From contig QCNO01000002.1 in NCBI GenBank assembly GCA_003213165.1, positions 138,868 to 191,312 of the forward strand: 52,445 nucleotides of DNA, in the 5' to 3' direction. Of the stretch, positions 8,002 through 16,478 are shown one piece after another. Every line of letters starts with the position of its first letter. Within the stretch, counting starts at the first letter, position 1. The stretch comes from OCS155 cluster bacterium AG-426-D23. Lineage in GTDB: Bacteria; Actinomycetota; Acidimicrobiia; Actinomarinales; Actinomarinaceae. The notes beneath the pieces are model-generated. The model was not told where the DNA came from, did no database searches, and was given only the letters and a program-made list of their open reading frames with translations. The translations under genes and the position numbers were made by a program.

Positions 8002-8950
8002 TCTCTTGTCTATAAAAGTTGAAAAAGCTTAATGTCGCAAGTGCGCACAAAAGATGCCATATCATATGAGCTTGAAGCCATGAATCAGGGTTACACCATG
8101 GATGATCAGGAACACCAGTTCCCCATATCAATACAGCCCCAAAAAACGAGGCAAATCCAATAAATAACCACGGAGTGTATGTCCTTTTAATGTTTGGTTT
8201 TATATTTGGCAATAACGCTGGAGCAAAATATAGGAGCATCTCCCAATTATTTTGAAAATCTAGTAAAGACTCAACTACAGGGCTACCAAAAAGCTGCTGA
8301 ATTAACAGGACGGTTAATCCTGACACTATCCTTCCAAATAGATTTGGAAACTTAACTAATACCTCAGTTGCTATCCAAAGTCCTATGCTTAATTCAAATA
8401 AATTTACTCCTATTCCAAGTCCAGAATCTAAATACCAATAGCTGTATGCATAGTAAACAAGCAATATTGTATAGGATGAAAAATAAACCCTATTTGAGAA
8501 ATGAGTTAATTTTTTTAGGTTATATATCCAGAGAAGCAGAATGTAAGCAATCATAGAAACATTATCTAACCACGCACCAAATTGTGTGTGAGTTCCATGC
8601 ATTGCCATAGAGCCTGGACCCAAAAATGTAGATGCTGCAGCATATAACAAAGCAATTTTGTAGGAACCGAACATAGGTGACTTGTTGTTTGTCGCATCAT
8701 CTGACAACTTGTAAAACATATAAAGGCCGACTACTACAAAACCAAGATTACCAAGTGTGTTGGATGGTTCTCTAAAAAATCCTCCACTTACTCTTTCACA
8801 CCATCTAGAAATTTCCCCAATAGCTTGTTCATTTTCTGCTGCGGCTCCCCAACCATTTGCACCAAAGACAATAAAGAGTAAAGCAGTTAAAAATACTGAA
8901 TATATCGCGTAAGAAAAATAATTGGAGTCTAAATTATTTTTTTGCTGCAT
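7991..8950 (-). CDS. Alkaline-ceramidase-like (CREST superfamily) integral membrane hydrolase
   Basis: 319 aa with about seven to eight membrane helices. Signature elements of the ceramidase family (PF05875) appear in order: a WCERV...REPSNTLGN stretch at residues 50-68, FLGPGSMAMHGTHTQFGAWLDN at 109-130 giving His118/His121 and Asp129, and a C-terminal WCNP...AHMIWHLL with His295 and His299. These histidines and the acid are the zinc/active-site residues of CREST hydrolases. Known members hydrolyse ceramide amides; in a bacterium with no visible sphingolipid genes the substrate may be another amide-linked lipid. The start overlaps the metB stop by 17 bp, so it is co-transcribed. Confidence 0.82.
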   Translation of the reverse strand: MQQKNNLDSNYFSYAIYSVFLTALLFIVFGANGWGAAAENEQAIGEISRWCERVSGGFFREPSNTLGNLGFVVVGLYMFYKLSDDATNNKSPMFGSYKIALLYAAASTFLGPGSMAMHGTHTQFGAWLDNVSMIAYILLLWIYNLKKLTHFSNRVYFSSYTILLVYYAYSYWYLDSGLGIGVNLFELSIGLWIATEVLVKFPNLFGRIVSGLTVLLIQQLFGSPVVESLLDFQNNWEMLLYFAPALLPNIKPNIKRTYTPWLFIGFASFFGAVLIWGTGVPDHPWCNPDSWLQAHMIWHLLCALATLSFFNFYRQETKK

Positions 8951-10100
8951 TTAAGGCTGTGTCCATATCTTCAATTAAGTCTTCAATGTTTTCAAGCCCT
9001 GTGGAAACTCTAATCAGGTCTATTGGAGCACTAGCCTCTGTTTCTTGAGCGTTATCGTGAGTCATCAGATATGGAAGCTCAATCAATGTTTCAACCCCTC
9101 CAAGACTCACTGCCAACTTGTAAAGCTCAAGAGATTTCCAAAATTTTTCTTGGCTAATATTCTCCTCGAGATAAAAACTAAGCATGCCCCCAAAATAATT
9201 CATTTGTTTTACGGCAATTTCATGATTTTCGAATCCTTTAAGGCCTGGATATCTTATTTCCCTGATGTGTTCTGAGTTTTCTAAATATTCTGCTAATTTA
9301 TGAGCATTTTCAGAATGTAATTTAATTCTAGGACCAAGTGAGTAGAGTCCCCTCTGGACAAGATAAGAATCAAAAGGAGACATTATTGCTCCGCCTTGTC
9401 TTTGATATAGCATTAAAGTCTCATGAAGTTCGGGATCTTTACAAACCACGGCACCACCTAATGTGTCGCTGTGCCCGCCAATATACTTTGTCGTGGAGTG
9501 CATTATGATGTCTACACCATGTTCAAAAGGTCTTGTTATAAATGGCGTTGAGAATGTGCCGTCAGCAACTAGAAGTGTTGGGTAGTTGTGAACAACTTCA
9601 GATATTTTTTGTAAATCATATAAGTTCATAGACGGGTTTGAAGGAGATTCAATCCATGCCAGTTTTGTTTTCTCATTAAGTAGAGTATCCAGCTTTTCTG
9701 TATCTGCAAAATCACAAAAATTAACCTCTACACCGCGTTCTCTAATAATTTTTGAAAAATAATTGGTTGTACCTCCATAGACATCTTTTGTTATTACCAC
9801 ATTGTCACCAGGTTTTGCTAGTTCAGCTATCAAGCTGATGGCAGACATGCCTGAAGCCATTGCAAATGCATGCTGTTCTTCGTAATTTTCAATACCTTCT
9901 AGCGAGGCAAGAGTTCGTTCAAACAACTCTCTAGTGGGATTATTTACTCTCCCATAAAAATATTCTGACTCACCCGGCACGTCATTTATATATGTAGTGG
10001 ATAAATGAAGAGGAGGCATGACATCGCCTGAGATAGGTTCGAATCTTTTATTTGCATGAAGTGCTTTAGTATTCATGCCGTATTTTTTAGATTTCCCCAT
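8934..10100 (-). CDS. metB: Cystathionine gamma-synthase / PLP-dependent Cys-Met metabolism enzyme
   Basis: 388 aa, typical family length. It shows the N-terminal NTKALHANKRFEPISGDVMPP start, the conserved YFYGRVNNPTR region, FAMASGMSAI, DGTFSTP and the PLP lysine Lys205 in HSTTKYIGGHSD. The trans-sulfuration PLP family includes gamma-synthase, gamma-lyase and beta-lyase; assignment to MetB over lyases is based on overall resemblance and is moderate. It would join a homoserine ester and cysteine to cystathionine for methionine synthesis. It precedes and overlaps the ceramidase-like gene by 17 bp. Confidence 0.9.
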   Translation of the reverse strand: MGKSKKYGMNTKALHANKRFEPISGDVMPPLHLSTTYINDVPGESEYFYGRVNNPTRELFERTLASLEGIENYEEQHAFAMASGMSAISLIAELAKPGDNVVITKDVYGGTTNYFSKIIRERGVEVNFCDFADTEKLDTLLNEKTKLAWIESPSNPSMNLYDLQKISEVVHNYPTLLVADGTFSTPFITRPFEHGVDIIMHSTTKYIGGHSDTLGGAVVCKDPELHETLMLYQRQGGAIMSPFDSYLVQRGLYSLGPRIKLHSENAHKLAEYLENSEHIREIRYPGLKGFENHEIAVKQMNYFGGMLSFYLEENISQEKFWKSLELYKLAVSLGGVETLIELPYLMTHDNAQETEASAPIDLIRVSTGLENIEDLIEDMDTALNAAKK

Positions 10101-10106
10101 ATGTGA

Positions 10107-10112
10107 ATATTA
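10107..10112 (-). promoter_or_regulatory. Putative -10 box for leaderless metB
   Basis: On the minus strand TAATAT lies 6 nt before the ATG of metB (10100). Spacing is the same as at other leaderless starts in the window. Confidence 0.4.
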
Positions 10113-10144
10113 GGACGAACATACTCATTAAACACTAAAAAAGT

Positions 10145-11344
10145 TTAGATTTTTACTTCTATTTCCTTATAGCCACGTATTCCAAATGCACCAGTTCTTT
10201 CGGGTTGGCTTTTTAACAAAATAGAATTTGAAAATAGGTTGTTAAAAGAAACCTCCAATTCCAATCTCGCTAGATGGGCTCCTAAACAAAAATGAACCCC
10301 TCCGCCAAAACTAGTATGACTGAGATTTGACCTCTTAAAATTTATTTGGTCTGGCTCCGCAAAACTATCCGCATCTCTATTTGCAGACCCTAACAATATG
10401 GCCACCTTAGAGTGTTTTTTTAACTCTACACCTCCGACATAATCATCGTCTAAAACCCATCTCTGGAAGAACTGAAGGGGACTATCAAATCTTATAAGCT
10501 CTTCGATAATGTTTTTGATATTATATTTTTTATCAAGATTCAAGGTATCAATATTATTATTTGCAAGCGTCACAATAGAGTTACCAATAGTATTTACTGT
10601 TGCCTCATGACCAGCATTGAGCAACAAAATAACTGTACAGATTATCTGATCCTTAGTTAACTTCTGATCATTTTCAGTTACATTAGCAAGTCTTGTAATC
10701 ATATCATCTCCAGGAGTGTTCACTTTCTGGTCTATAAGCGATAATGTATATTCATAGAATTCTTTAGCTGCATTTTCTGCATCAGTAGAGTCTTCGTCAC
10801 TTACTTTTAAGTCATACATTTTTACAATTTTATTAGACCAATCTAAAAATCTTTCATACATGTCTTCTGGAACACCTAGTAATTTTCCAATTACAGAAAT
10901 TGAATACGGCTGTGCATAATCTTTAAGTAGGTCAAATTCTTCACCTTTTAAACCCTCCAATAAACTTGAAGACTTATTTTCCATGAAAGGCCTCAGTTCC
11001 TGTACTTGTCTATTCGAAAAAGCTTTTGCAACGAGATTTCTTAAATCACCATGCAACTGACCCTCTAGGTTAAGTAGGGAGAATTCCTCAGTTTTCCAAA
11101 AGTATTCATATTCCTTAGGATCGATAATTGAAGATTCCGAACCTTCTAAATCATTGGGTGGACTAGATGAAAAGTTCTTACTTGTTTGAATATTTTTAAC
11201 ACCATCAAATCTTGTCACAAGTTGTAAGTCAGTTGTTTTATCTAGCACTATTGGTGACATTTCTCTCAAATCTTTCATTAAGGGGTATGGGTCTTTAATA
11301 AAATCTGAATCACTGCTTGGAAAATCTATTTCTGGAATCGTCAT
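10145..11344 (-). CDS. Cytochrome P450 monooxygenase
   Basis: 399 aa, a usual bacterial P450 length. The I-helix oxygen-activation motif is AGHEAT, the K-helix ExxR is EELIR, and the heme ligand is Cys353 in FGGGVHFCLGAHLARLE. The soluble class I type implies electrons from a ferredoxin and its reductase, which are not encoded nearby. The substrate cannot be predicted from sequence; terpenoids, fatty acids and sterols are all possible for this family. It is 44 bp from metB on the same strand and divergent from udp. Confidence 0.95.
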   Translation of the reverse strand: MTIPEIDFPSSDSDFIKDPYPLMKDLREMSPIVLDKTTDLQLVTRFDGVKNIQTSKNFSSSPPNDLEGSESSIIDPKEYEYFWKTEEFSLLNLEGQLHGDLRNLVAKAFSNRQVQELRPFMENKSSSLLEGLKGEEFDLLKDYAQPYSISVIGKLLGVPEDMYERFLDWSNKIVKMYDLKVSDEDSTDAENAAKEFYEYTLSLIDQKVNTPGDDMITRLANVTENDQKLTKDQIICTVILLLNAGHEATVNTIGNSIVTLANNNIDTLNLDKKYNIKNIIEELIRFDSPLQFFQRWVLDDDYVGGVELKKHSKVAILLGSANRDADSFAEPDQINFKRSNLSHTSFGGGVHFCLGAHLARLELEVSFNNLFSNSILLKSQPERTGAFGIRGYKEIEVKI

Positions 11345-11431
11345 AGTTCTAAAGTATCAGTTTACAAAGAAATTTCTATAGATTTTATAAAAAATTAGTG
11401 ACAATTTGTTACTTGTTGATAACATTTTTTT

Positions 11432-12202
11432 ATGTCAGAAAAAAAGTCTATGTTAGATGGTGAAAAGCAGTATCACATTCAATTAAAAGAGGGTGATATT
11501 GCTGATTTTGTTATTCTTCCTGGTGACCCGGGAAGAGTTGATTTCATTGCACAGCATTTTGATAGCCCCAAAGAAATTGCATTTAACAGAGAGTACAAAA
11601 CTGTTACTGGCACATATAAAGGACGGCCAGTGAGCGTTACTTCCACAGGTATTGGTTGCCCTTCTGCAGCAATTGCAATTGAAGAATTAGCTAATATTGG
11701 CGCAAAGACTTTAGTCAGGATTGGTACTTCAGGTGCAATGCAAGAACATACAAGAGTTGGCGATTTTGTAATTGCAAATGGAGCTGTCAGACAAGAAGGA
11801 ACTTCTCCACAGTATATGCCAATGGAGTTTCCTGCTGTACCCTCTGCAGACATGGTTTTTGCCCTAGAAGAGGCAGCAAAAGAAAAGGATGTAAATTATC
11901 ACATCGGTGTAGTTCAGTCCAAAGATTCTTTTTATGGACAACACGACCCTAACTCCATGCCAGTTTCTCATGAGCTTAATCAAAAATGGGATGCTTGGGT
12001 AAAGGGTGGTGTCTTATGTTCAGAAATGGAAGCATCAACTCTTTTTGTTGTTGGTAGTTATAGGAAACTTAGAACGGGTGCTTTGCTTGTAGTTTATGGT
12101 GATCAAAATAGACAAGAAGCTCTTGGCAAAGACGAGTATTTAGAGTCTGTAAATATTGCTACAAATATAATTCTTGAAGCAAGCTTAAAAATTCCTTATT
12201 AG
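11432..12202 (+). CDS. udp: Uridine phosphorylase (nucleoside phosphorylase family)
   Basis: 256 aa. The NP-1 family pattern is clear: the LPGDPGRVDFIA phosphate-binding loop, FNREYKTVTGTYKG, the TGIGCPSAAIAIEEL loop, RIGTSGAMQ, and the C-terminal EMEASTLF where Glu/Met/Glu contact ribose. It phosphorolyses uridine to uracil and ribose 1-phosphate. TAACAT at 11420-11425 is 6 nt before the ATG and could be its -10 box. It is convergent with the ribokinase gene (4-bp overlap), placing pyrimidine-nucleoside and ribose salvage side by side. Confidence 0.9.
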   Translation: MSEKKSMLDGEKQYHIQLKEGDIADFVILPGDPGRVDFIAQHFDSPKEIAFNREYKTVTGTYKGRPVSVTSTGIGCPSAAIAIEELANIGAKTLVRIGTSGAMQEHTRVGDFVIANGAVRQEGTSPQYMPMEFPAVPSADMVFALEEAAKEKDVNYHIGVVQSKDSFYGQHDPNSMPVSHELNQKWDAWVKGGVLCSEMEASTLFVVGSYRKLRTGALLVVYGDQNRQEALGKDEYLESVNIATNIILEASLKIPY

Positions 12203-13068
12203 TTTTTATAAGAACTCTGAGTACCTTTTTTTGTAACCGAGTCAGTTGCTTTTTTCAATGCTAACTTGAGACATTCTTCAATGTCTAATTTACTTGCTAA
12301 TGCAAATGAGAAAGCACCTACAAAAGCGTCACCTGCACCGGTTGTATCTATTGCTTTGACTGAATCAGCTTTTATTATTTTTACGGAATTATTTTTTATG
12401 TAAGCGCAACCTTTTTCACCTAAAGTTACCACAACATTAGTATCAACATTTTTTGCAAATAAAAGTAAATTATTTTCATTAAATATATCACCATAAATTT
12501 CCTCAAATTCAATTTCGTTAGGTATAAACCAAGACGTGTTTTGGAGCAGAATGTCAGAGGGCTTATTTGCTGGAGCTGGGTTAAGTACAGTCTCGACACC
12601 ATTTTTGTATGCATAAGAAAAAACTTGTTCATTTACATTCATTGGTATTTCAAACTGTCCAACCAGGACATCGGGTTTACCAATTTTTTCTAATGCTTCT
12701 ATGGCTAAAGAACCATCTATTAGATCATTTGCTCCAGGTATTACAATAATTCTGTTTTGTCCAGATTCATCGACCCAAATAGGAGCAACACCACTAGATC
12801 CATCAACTGTCTGAATATAATCAGTTATCACATCATTGTTTTTAAAATTCTCAATCGTCATATCTCTATAGACGTCACTACCAAGACATGTAATAACATA
12901 AACTTCTGCACCTAAAATTCCAGCCATCACCGCTTGGTTCGCTCCTTTTCCACCAAAACCCATTTGATAAGAGTCGCCAAAAACTGTCTCTCCATCATTA
13001 GGTGTTCTTTTTACATAGGAAACTTGATCAATATTTGCACTTCCAACTACACAGACTTTTGGTTTCAT
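12199..13068 (-). CDS. rbsK: Ribokinase (PfkB family)
   Basis: 289 aa. It begins CVVGSANIDQVSYV, carries the PfkB N-terminal signature GGKGANQAV near residue 40 and the C-terminal signature DTTGAGDAFVGAF with the catalytic Asp. The RbsK-like sequence predicts ATP-dependent phosphorylation of ribose to ribose 5-phosphate in the cytoplasm. No ribose transporter is nearby; ribose could come from nucleoside or base salvage given udp and the Qng1-like gene as neighbours. A deoxyribokinase or other pentose kinase is possible. Confidence 0.9.
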   Translation of the reverse strand: MKPKVCVVGSANIDQVSYVKRTPNDGETVFGDSYQMGFGGKGANQAVMAGILGAEVYVITCLGSDVYRDMTIENFKNNDVITDYIQTVDGSSGVAPIWVDESGQNRIIVIPGANDLIDGSLAIEALEKIGKPDVLVGQFEIPMNVNEQVFSYAYKNGVETVLNPAPANKPSDILLQNTSWFIPNEIEFEEIYGDIFNENNLLLFAKNVDTNVVVTLGEKGCAYIKNNSVKIIKADSVKAIDTTGAGDAFVGAFSFALASKLDIEECLKLALKKATDSVTKKGTQSSYKN

Positions 13069-13076
13069 AATCTAAA

Positions 13077-13082
13077 AGTATA
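13077..13082 (-). promoter_or_regulatory. Putative -10 box for leaderless rbsK
   Basis: TATACT on the minus strand lies 8 nt before the ATG at 13068. The 50-bp gap to the divergent gene at 13119 also holds TATTAG (13104-13109), a weak -10 candidate 9 nt before that ATG. Confidence 0.4.
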
Positions 13083-13118
13083 AAAAATTATTTTCTTAAA
13101 ATCTATTAGGATTTTTAC

Positions 13119-14084
13119 ATGGAAATTAATTGGGAATCTCAGGTTTTATCATCAGTTTCAAAAGTCATTCCAAAGCTTTCTTGTCTAGAAATAGATATAG
13201 ATAAATTACACGAAGTAGCAGCTGAATTAAGTAAAGATAGTTTTTCAATCAATTATGAAGGAAATACAAATACTGTTCCAAAAGAATATATAAGAAAAAC
13301 AATGTTAATAAACACCCTCAATTTTGTCTTTACTGATTTTTTGACTTCTGTGAAATATAAAATTGAAAATTATTCAGATACGGATGCAATGGTTTATCAA
13401 ATAGATAAGGCTTTAGACCAAGGAATTCCTCTTACCCAAGGTCGCTTTATGAGGGATATGAATTTAAAAGAATTCAAGACACTTTTTACTGGGAATATTG
13501 AAATGCCTATGGCTGATGAAAAAGTAAAAATACTAAATAATGTTGGAGATATTTTAGTTACAAAATATGGTGGTGATTGGATAAATTTCATAGACGATGG
13601 ACCCAAAAAACTTTATGACAATGGAAAAGGGTTAGTTGAAAGACTAGTAAGAGATTTTAAAAGGTTTGATGACCATTCGATTTTTGAAAATGAAAAAGTA
13701 TATTTTCTTAAGTTGGCGCAACTAGCATTCTGGGGAATTCACAGAGAGCTTTCAAAAAGATATTTTTATATAGAGGACATGGAGAATATGACAGCATTTG
13801 CTGATTATATTATTCCAGTTGCATTAGAGAGTTTTGGAATTGTTAAATATTCATCTGAACTAAAGGAAAAAATAGATTCCGGAATTCTTATTGATAAAGA
13901 TTCTACCGAGGAAATTGAAATCAGATCTACTTCAATATATGCAACAGCAAAATTGACAGAACTTATAAATAATTATAAAAAAGAGGAAGAAAAAATTATC
14001 ATTCCACAATTAGATTTCAAAATTTGGACCGACTTTCATGCCGATGAGAGACCTCATCACTTAACTAAAACAATTATGTATTAG
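13119..14084 (+). CDS. Queuosine 5'-phosphate N-glycosylase/hydrolase (Qng1, DUF2419/C9orf64 family)
   Basis: 321 aa. Landmarks of the queuosine salvage family are present in order: LINTLNFVFTDF, LTQGRFMRDMNLKEFKTLFTGN, FLKLAQLAFWGI (family: FYKRAQILV), MTAFADYIIP with Asp229 in the catalytic FADY motif, EIEIRSTSIYA and the terminal PHHLTKTIMY. Characterised members release queuine base from queuosine 5'-phosphate for reuse in tRNA. The annotation rests on recognised motifs; no database search was possible. Ribokinase and uridine phosphorylase are the neighbours on one side, fitting a nucleoside salvage cluster. The 3' end overlaps msrA by 4 bp, convergent. Confidence 0.8.
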   Translation: MEINWESQVLSSVSKVIPKLSCLEIDIDKLHEVAAELSKDSFSINYEGNTNTVPKEYIRKTMLINTLNFVFTDFLTSVKYKIENYSDTDAMVYQIDKALDQGIPLTQGRFMRDMNLKEFKTLFTGNIEMPMADEKVKILNNVGDILVTKYGGDWINFIDDGPKKLYDNGKGLVERLVRDFKRFDDHSIFENEKVYFLKLAQLAFWGIHRELSKRYFYIEDMENMTAFADYIIPVALESFGIVKYSSELKEKIDSGILIDKDSTEEIEIRSTSIYATAKLTELINNYKKEEEKIIIPQLDFKIWTDFHADERPHHLTKTIMY

Positions 14085-14686
14085 TCTTCTCCCCAAGTGT
14101 CTTCGAGAAACCCTTTTCTTCCACTTGCTTTTGCGTACATTTGATAGCGCATACTTTGTTTTTTATAAAAATCCTGATGATATTCTTCAGCAATATAAAA
14201 TGCAGGCGCTTCTGAAATTGCAGTAACAATTGGCTTATCAAATTTACCAGAATTTTCTAATTCGACTTTTGACTGTTCAGCTAAATCTTTCTGTTCACTT
14301 CCAACTGTAAAAATCTCTGTTCTATATTGCGACCCAACATCTGCAAATTGGTAATTTAAAGCTGTTGGGTCAATATTTCTCCAAAACACTTCTAGTAATT
14401 CTTCATATGTGACAATTGTTGGGTCAAACAAGATTTCTACAACTTCGGCATGTCCAGTTTCACCTGTAGTGACTTCTTCGTATGTAGGATTTTCTATAGA
14501 ACCACCCATATATCCTGATGTAGCTTCTATCACACCTTCCATTGCCTCAAATGGAGGCTCCATACACCAAAAACAACCACCGGCAAAATAAGCTTTTTCG
14601 TATCCATCGTCATTCATTACAACTCCCGAGCTAGTTACTGAGCATGATATAAATATTAATAAGGTTAAATATTTTAAATAACTCAC
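14081..14686 (-). CDS. msrA: Peptide methionine-S-sulfoxide reductase A, exported lipoprotein form
   Basis: 201 aa. The active-site motif GCFWC is at residues 37-41 with catalytic Cys38. Further MsrA blocks are EVTTGETGHAEVVEI and the C-terminal EEYHQDFYKK. An N-terminal hydrophobic segment ending in Cys15 (TLLIFISC) looks like a lipoprotein signal, so the enzyme should repair oxidised methionines on envelope proteins. The start is GTG at 14686; TAACAT lies 6 nt before it, consistent with a leaderless mRNA. Cysteine, not selenocysteine, is encoded at the active site although the organism has Sec machinery. Confidence 0.93.
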   Translation of the reverse strand: MSYLKYLTLLIFISCSVTSSGVVMNDDGYEKAYFAGGCFWCMEPPFEAMEGVIEATSGYMGGSIENPTYEEVTTGETGHAEVVEILFDPTIVTYEELLEVFWRNIDPTALNYQFADVGSQYRTEIFTVGSEQKDLAEQSKVELENSGKFDKPIVTAISEAPAFYIAEEYHQDFYKKQSMRYQMYAKASGRKGFLEDTWGED

Positions 14687-14806
14687 ATATTGATGTTATT
14701 GGCAATGACTAGAAATAATAAATCATATCAATAAGTATCTTGTTTAATAATAAAATATTAATAGAATAGTTATGAATCCTTCGACTTATAAAGCGGAGAG
14801 AGGAAA

Positions 14807-15670
14807 ATGAAAAAAACAGTACCTTATATTAATAATTTAAAAGGCAATCGAGTTATCTCTATGATGACTGCTTATGATTACCCAACAGCAAAAGCAGTTT
14901 CAGAGGCAGAAATTGATATCGTTTTAGTTGGTGACTCTCTAGCACAGGTTGTTCTTGGTCATGATGATACACTTTCTGTCACTGTCGATGAAATGTTGCA
15001 TCATGTAAAAGCGGTCACGAATGCCAACCCCTCATCATTAGTTGTTGCCGATATGCCTTATTTGTCATATCACATAAATATTTCTGATTCATTGAAAAAT
15101 GCCGGAAGATTCATACAAGAAGGCAAAGCAGATGCTGTAAAAGTAGAAGGTGGAGAAAAAAGAAAAGAAGTTATAAAGGCATTAATAGATGCTGAAATCC
15201 CAGTGATGGGACATTTGGGTTTAACACCACAATCAAAAAACTTAATGGGGGGTTACAAAATTCAAGGCAAAACTCTAGATTTAGCTAAAAAACTTTTCGA
15301 AGAAGCTCTTCTTTTGCAAGAAACAGGATGTTTTGCAATGGTCTTAGAAGGTGTTCCTACTATAGTTGCTCAATCTATCTCAGAAAATTTAACAATACCA
15401 ACAATTGGCATAGGTGCTGGAAAGTATACAGATGGGCAAGTCCTTGTGATTCATGATCTCATAGGCATGAAATCAAAAGAATATATAGATGCTAAGTTCG
15501 TTAAAAGATATGGTGAGCAATATGATGCAACAGTTAAAGCACTACTTGAATATAAAAAAGACATAGAAAGCCTTAACTTTCCAACTGAAGACCATTCCTA
15601 CGATATGGGTTCTGATATTCAAGATTCACTTAAAGAGTGGAAAAAAGAAATTAAAAAAATTCTGTCATAG
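14807..15670 (+). CDS. panB: 3-methyl-2-oxobutanoate hydroxymethyltransferase
   Basis: 287 aa, about the usual length. PanB motifs are MMTAYDYPTAKAVSEA, VGDSLAQVVLGHDDTLSVT with the metal-binding Asp, GGEKRKEV, MGHLGLTPQS and TIGIGAGKYTDGQVLV. It makes ketopantoate from 2-oxoisovalerate and 5,10-methylenetetrahydrofolate, the first pantothenate/CoA step. The start is supported by an AGAGGA ribosome binding site about 5 nt upstream. The 120 bp between msrA and panB contain AT-rich promoter-like sequence, for example TAGAAT at 14762-14767. No other pan gene is in the window. Confidence 0.96.
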   Translation: MKKTVPYINNLKGNRVISMMTAYDYPTAKAVSEAEIDIVLVGDSLAQVVLGHDDTLSVTVDEMLHHVKAVTNANPSSLVVADMPYLSYHINISDSLKNAGRFIQEGKADAVKVEGGEKRKEVIKALIDAEIPVMGHLGLTPQSKNLMGGYKIQGKTLDLAKKLFEEALLLQETGCFAMVLEGVPTIVAQSISENLTIPTIGIGAGKYTDGQVLVIHDLIGMKSKEYIDAKFVKRYGEQYDATVKALLEYKKDIESLNFPTEDHSYDMGSDIQDSLKEWKKEIKKILS

Positions 15671-15695
15671 TACATATTTAGTATTAAATTAATTA

Positions 15696-15722
15696 GTACC
15701 TGCTTCTAAAGAAGCCACGTAC
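15696..15722 (+). promoter_or_regulatory. rpsF leader hairpin, candidate S6:S18 autoregulatory site
   Basis: The transcript can fold as an outer stem GTAC (15696-15699) with GTAC (15719-15722), an asymmetric internal loop, and an inner stem GCTTC (15702-15706) with GAAGC (15711-15715) closed by the loop TAAA. It lies 20 bp before the rpsF start. Many bacteria carry a conserved S6:S18-binding hairpin with a bulge at this place that mimics 16S rRNA and represses the operon. Position and shape fit; I could not verify the consensus nucleotides. Confidence 0.45.
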
Positions 15723-15741
15723 AAGTGTCCATAGGAGAAAA

Positions 15742-16029
15742 ATGAATAAATACGATTTAGTCTCAATCGTGAGACCCACAGCAGACGAATCAATCGTCGA
15801 ATCAGTTCACAAATCCATTTCAGAAGTTATCTCAAATGGTGGTGGAAATGTGTCAGAACAAGGAGTTTGGCAAAGAAGAAAGCTAGCTTACGAAATAGAT
15901 ACATTCAAAGAGGGAATATACACGATAACAAGCTTTGAAAGCCCTTCAAATGTTCCCGCAGAACTCGATAGAGTGCTAAAAATATCTGATGATGTCATTA
16001 GACACAAAGTCTTAAAGATGGAAAGCTAG
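15742..16029 (+). CDS. rpsF: 30S ribosomal protein S6
   Basis: 95 aa. It opens NKYDLVSIVRPTADE and contains GVWQRRKLAYEIDTFKEGIYTI, matching the conserved G-x-RxLAYxI strand of S6, and ends in RHKVLKME. S6 pairs with S18 on the 30S platform. A strong AGGAG site lies about 6 nt before the ATG, in contrast to the leaderless genes elsewhere. First gene of rpsF-ssb-rpsR-rplI-dnaB. Confidence 0.96.
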   Translation: MNKYDLVSIVRPTADESIVESVHKSISEVISNGGGNVSEQGVWQRRKLAYEIDTFKEGIYTITSFESPSNVPAELDRVLKISDDVIRHKVLKMES

Positions 16030-16041
16030 AGGTATATAAAA

Positions 16042-16467
16042 ATGGTAGATAACACAGTAACAATAGTAGGAAATTTAACTGCAGACCCTGAAATTAGGGT
16101 TACTGACGGTGGTGCAACTCTTGCAGAAATTAGAATCGCACAAAATAAAAGAAAAAGAAACTCTGATGGATCCTGGGAAGAGGGAGATCCGATGTTTTTT
16201 CAAGGTACAGTTTGGAACGATATGGCAGAAAACGCGGCTGCCTCATTACAAAAAGGAATGAGAGTAGTTGTAGTCGGAAGATTAAATTACAGGTCTTGGG
16301 AAACACAAGATGGCCAAAACCGTTCAATTGTTGATCTCTCTATTGATGAAATAGCTCCTAGCTTACGATGGGCAAAAGCAAATATTGAGAGGGTATCAGG
16401 CGGTATGGGAACTTCACAGGAACCAGTTGCTAGAGAAAACTACGAAGAAGACGAAGCACCGTTTTAA
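16042..16467 (+). CDS. ssb: Single-stranded DNA-binding protein
   Basis: 141 aa. An N-terminal OB fold begins [15 protein letters not shown] and continues through [27 protein letters not shown]; a short Gly/Glu-rich tail ends in the acidic tip EEDEAPF, the docking site for replication and repair partners. Placed between rpsF and rpsR as in many bacteria, with 12-bp and 11-bp gaps. Confidence 0.96.
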   Translation: MVDNTVTIVGNLTADPEIRVTDGGATLAEIRIAQNKRKRNSDGSWEEGDPMFFQGTVWNDMAENAAASLQKGMRVVVVGRLNYRSWETQDGQNRSIVDLSIDEIAPSLRWAKANIERVSGGMGTSQEPVARENYEEDEAPF

Positions 16468-16478
16468 GGAGATTTATT

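Noticed and set aside
10020-10060. T-loop-like string GGTTCGAATC suggesting a tRNA
   Set aside because: It lies inside the metB coding sequence and no acceptor stem or anticodon arm can be formed around it.
11479-11853. 124-codon minus-strand frame
   Set aside because: It lies wholly within udp, whose motifs are unambiguous.
14687-14806. TATTGAT/ATCAATA inverted repeat upstream of panB
   Set aside because: A 7-bp AT-only stem with a loop of about 30 bases is expected by chance in DNA of this composition.
14772-14810. 12-codon leader peptide (MNPSTYKAERGK) ending in an ATGA overlap with panB
   Set aside because: A TAGAAT lies only 4 nt before its ATG, too close for a leaderless start, no ribosome site precedes it, and the peptide has no attenuator-type codon run; probably chance.
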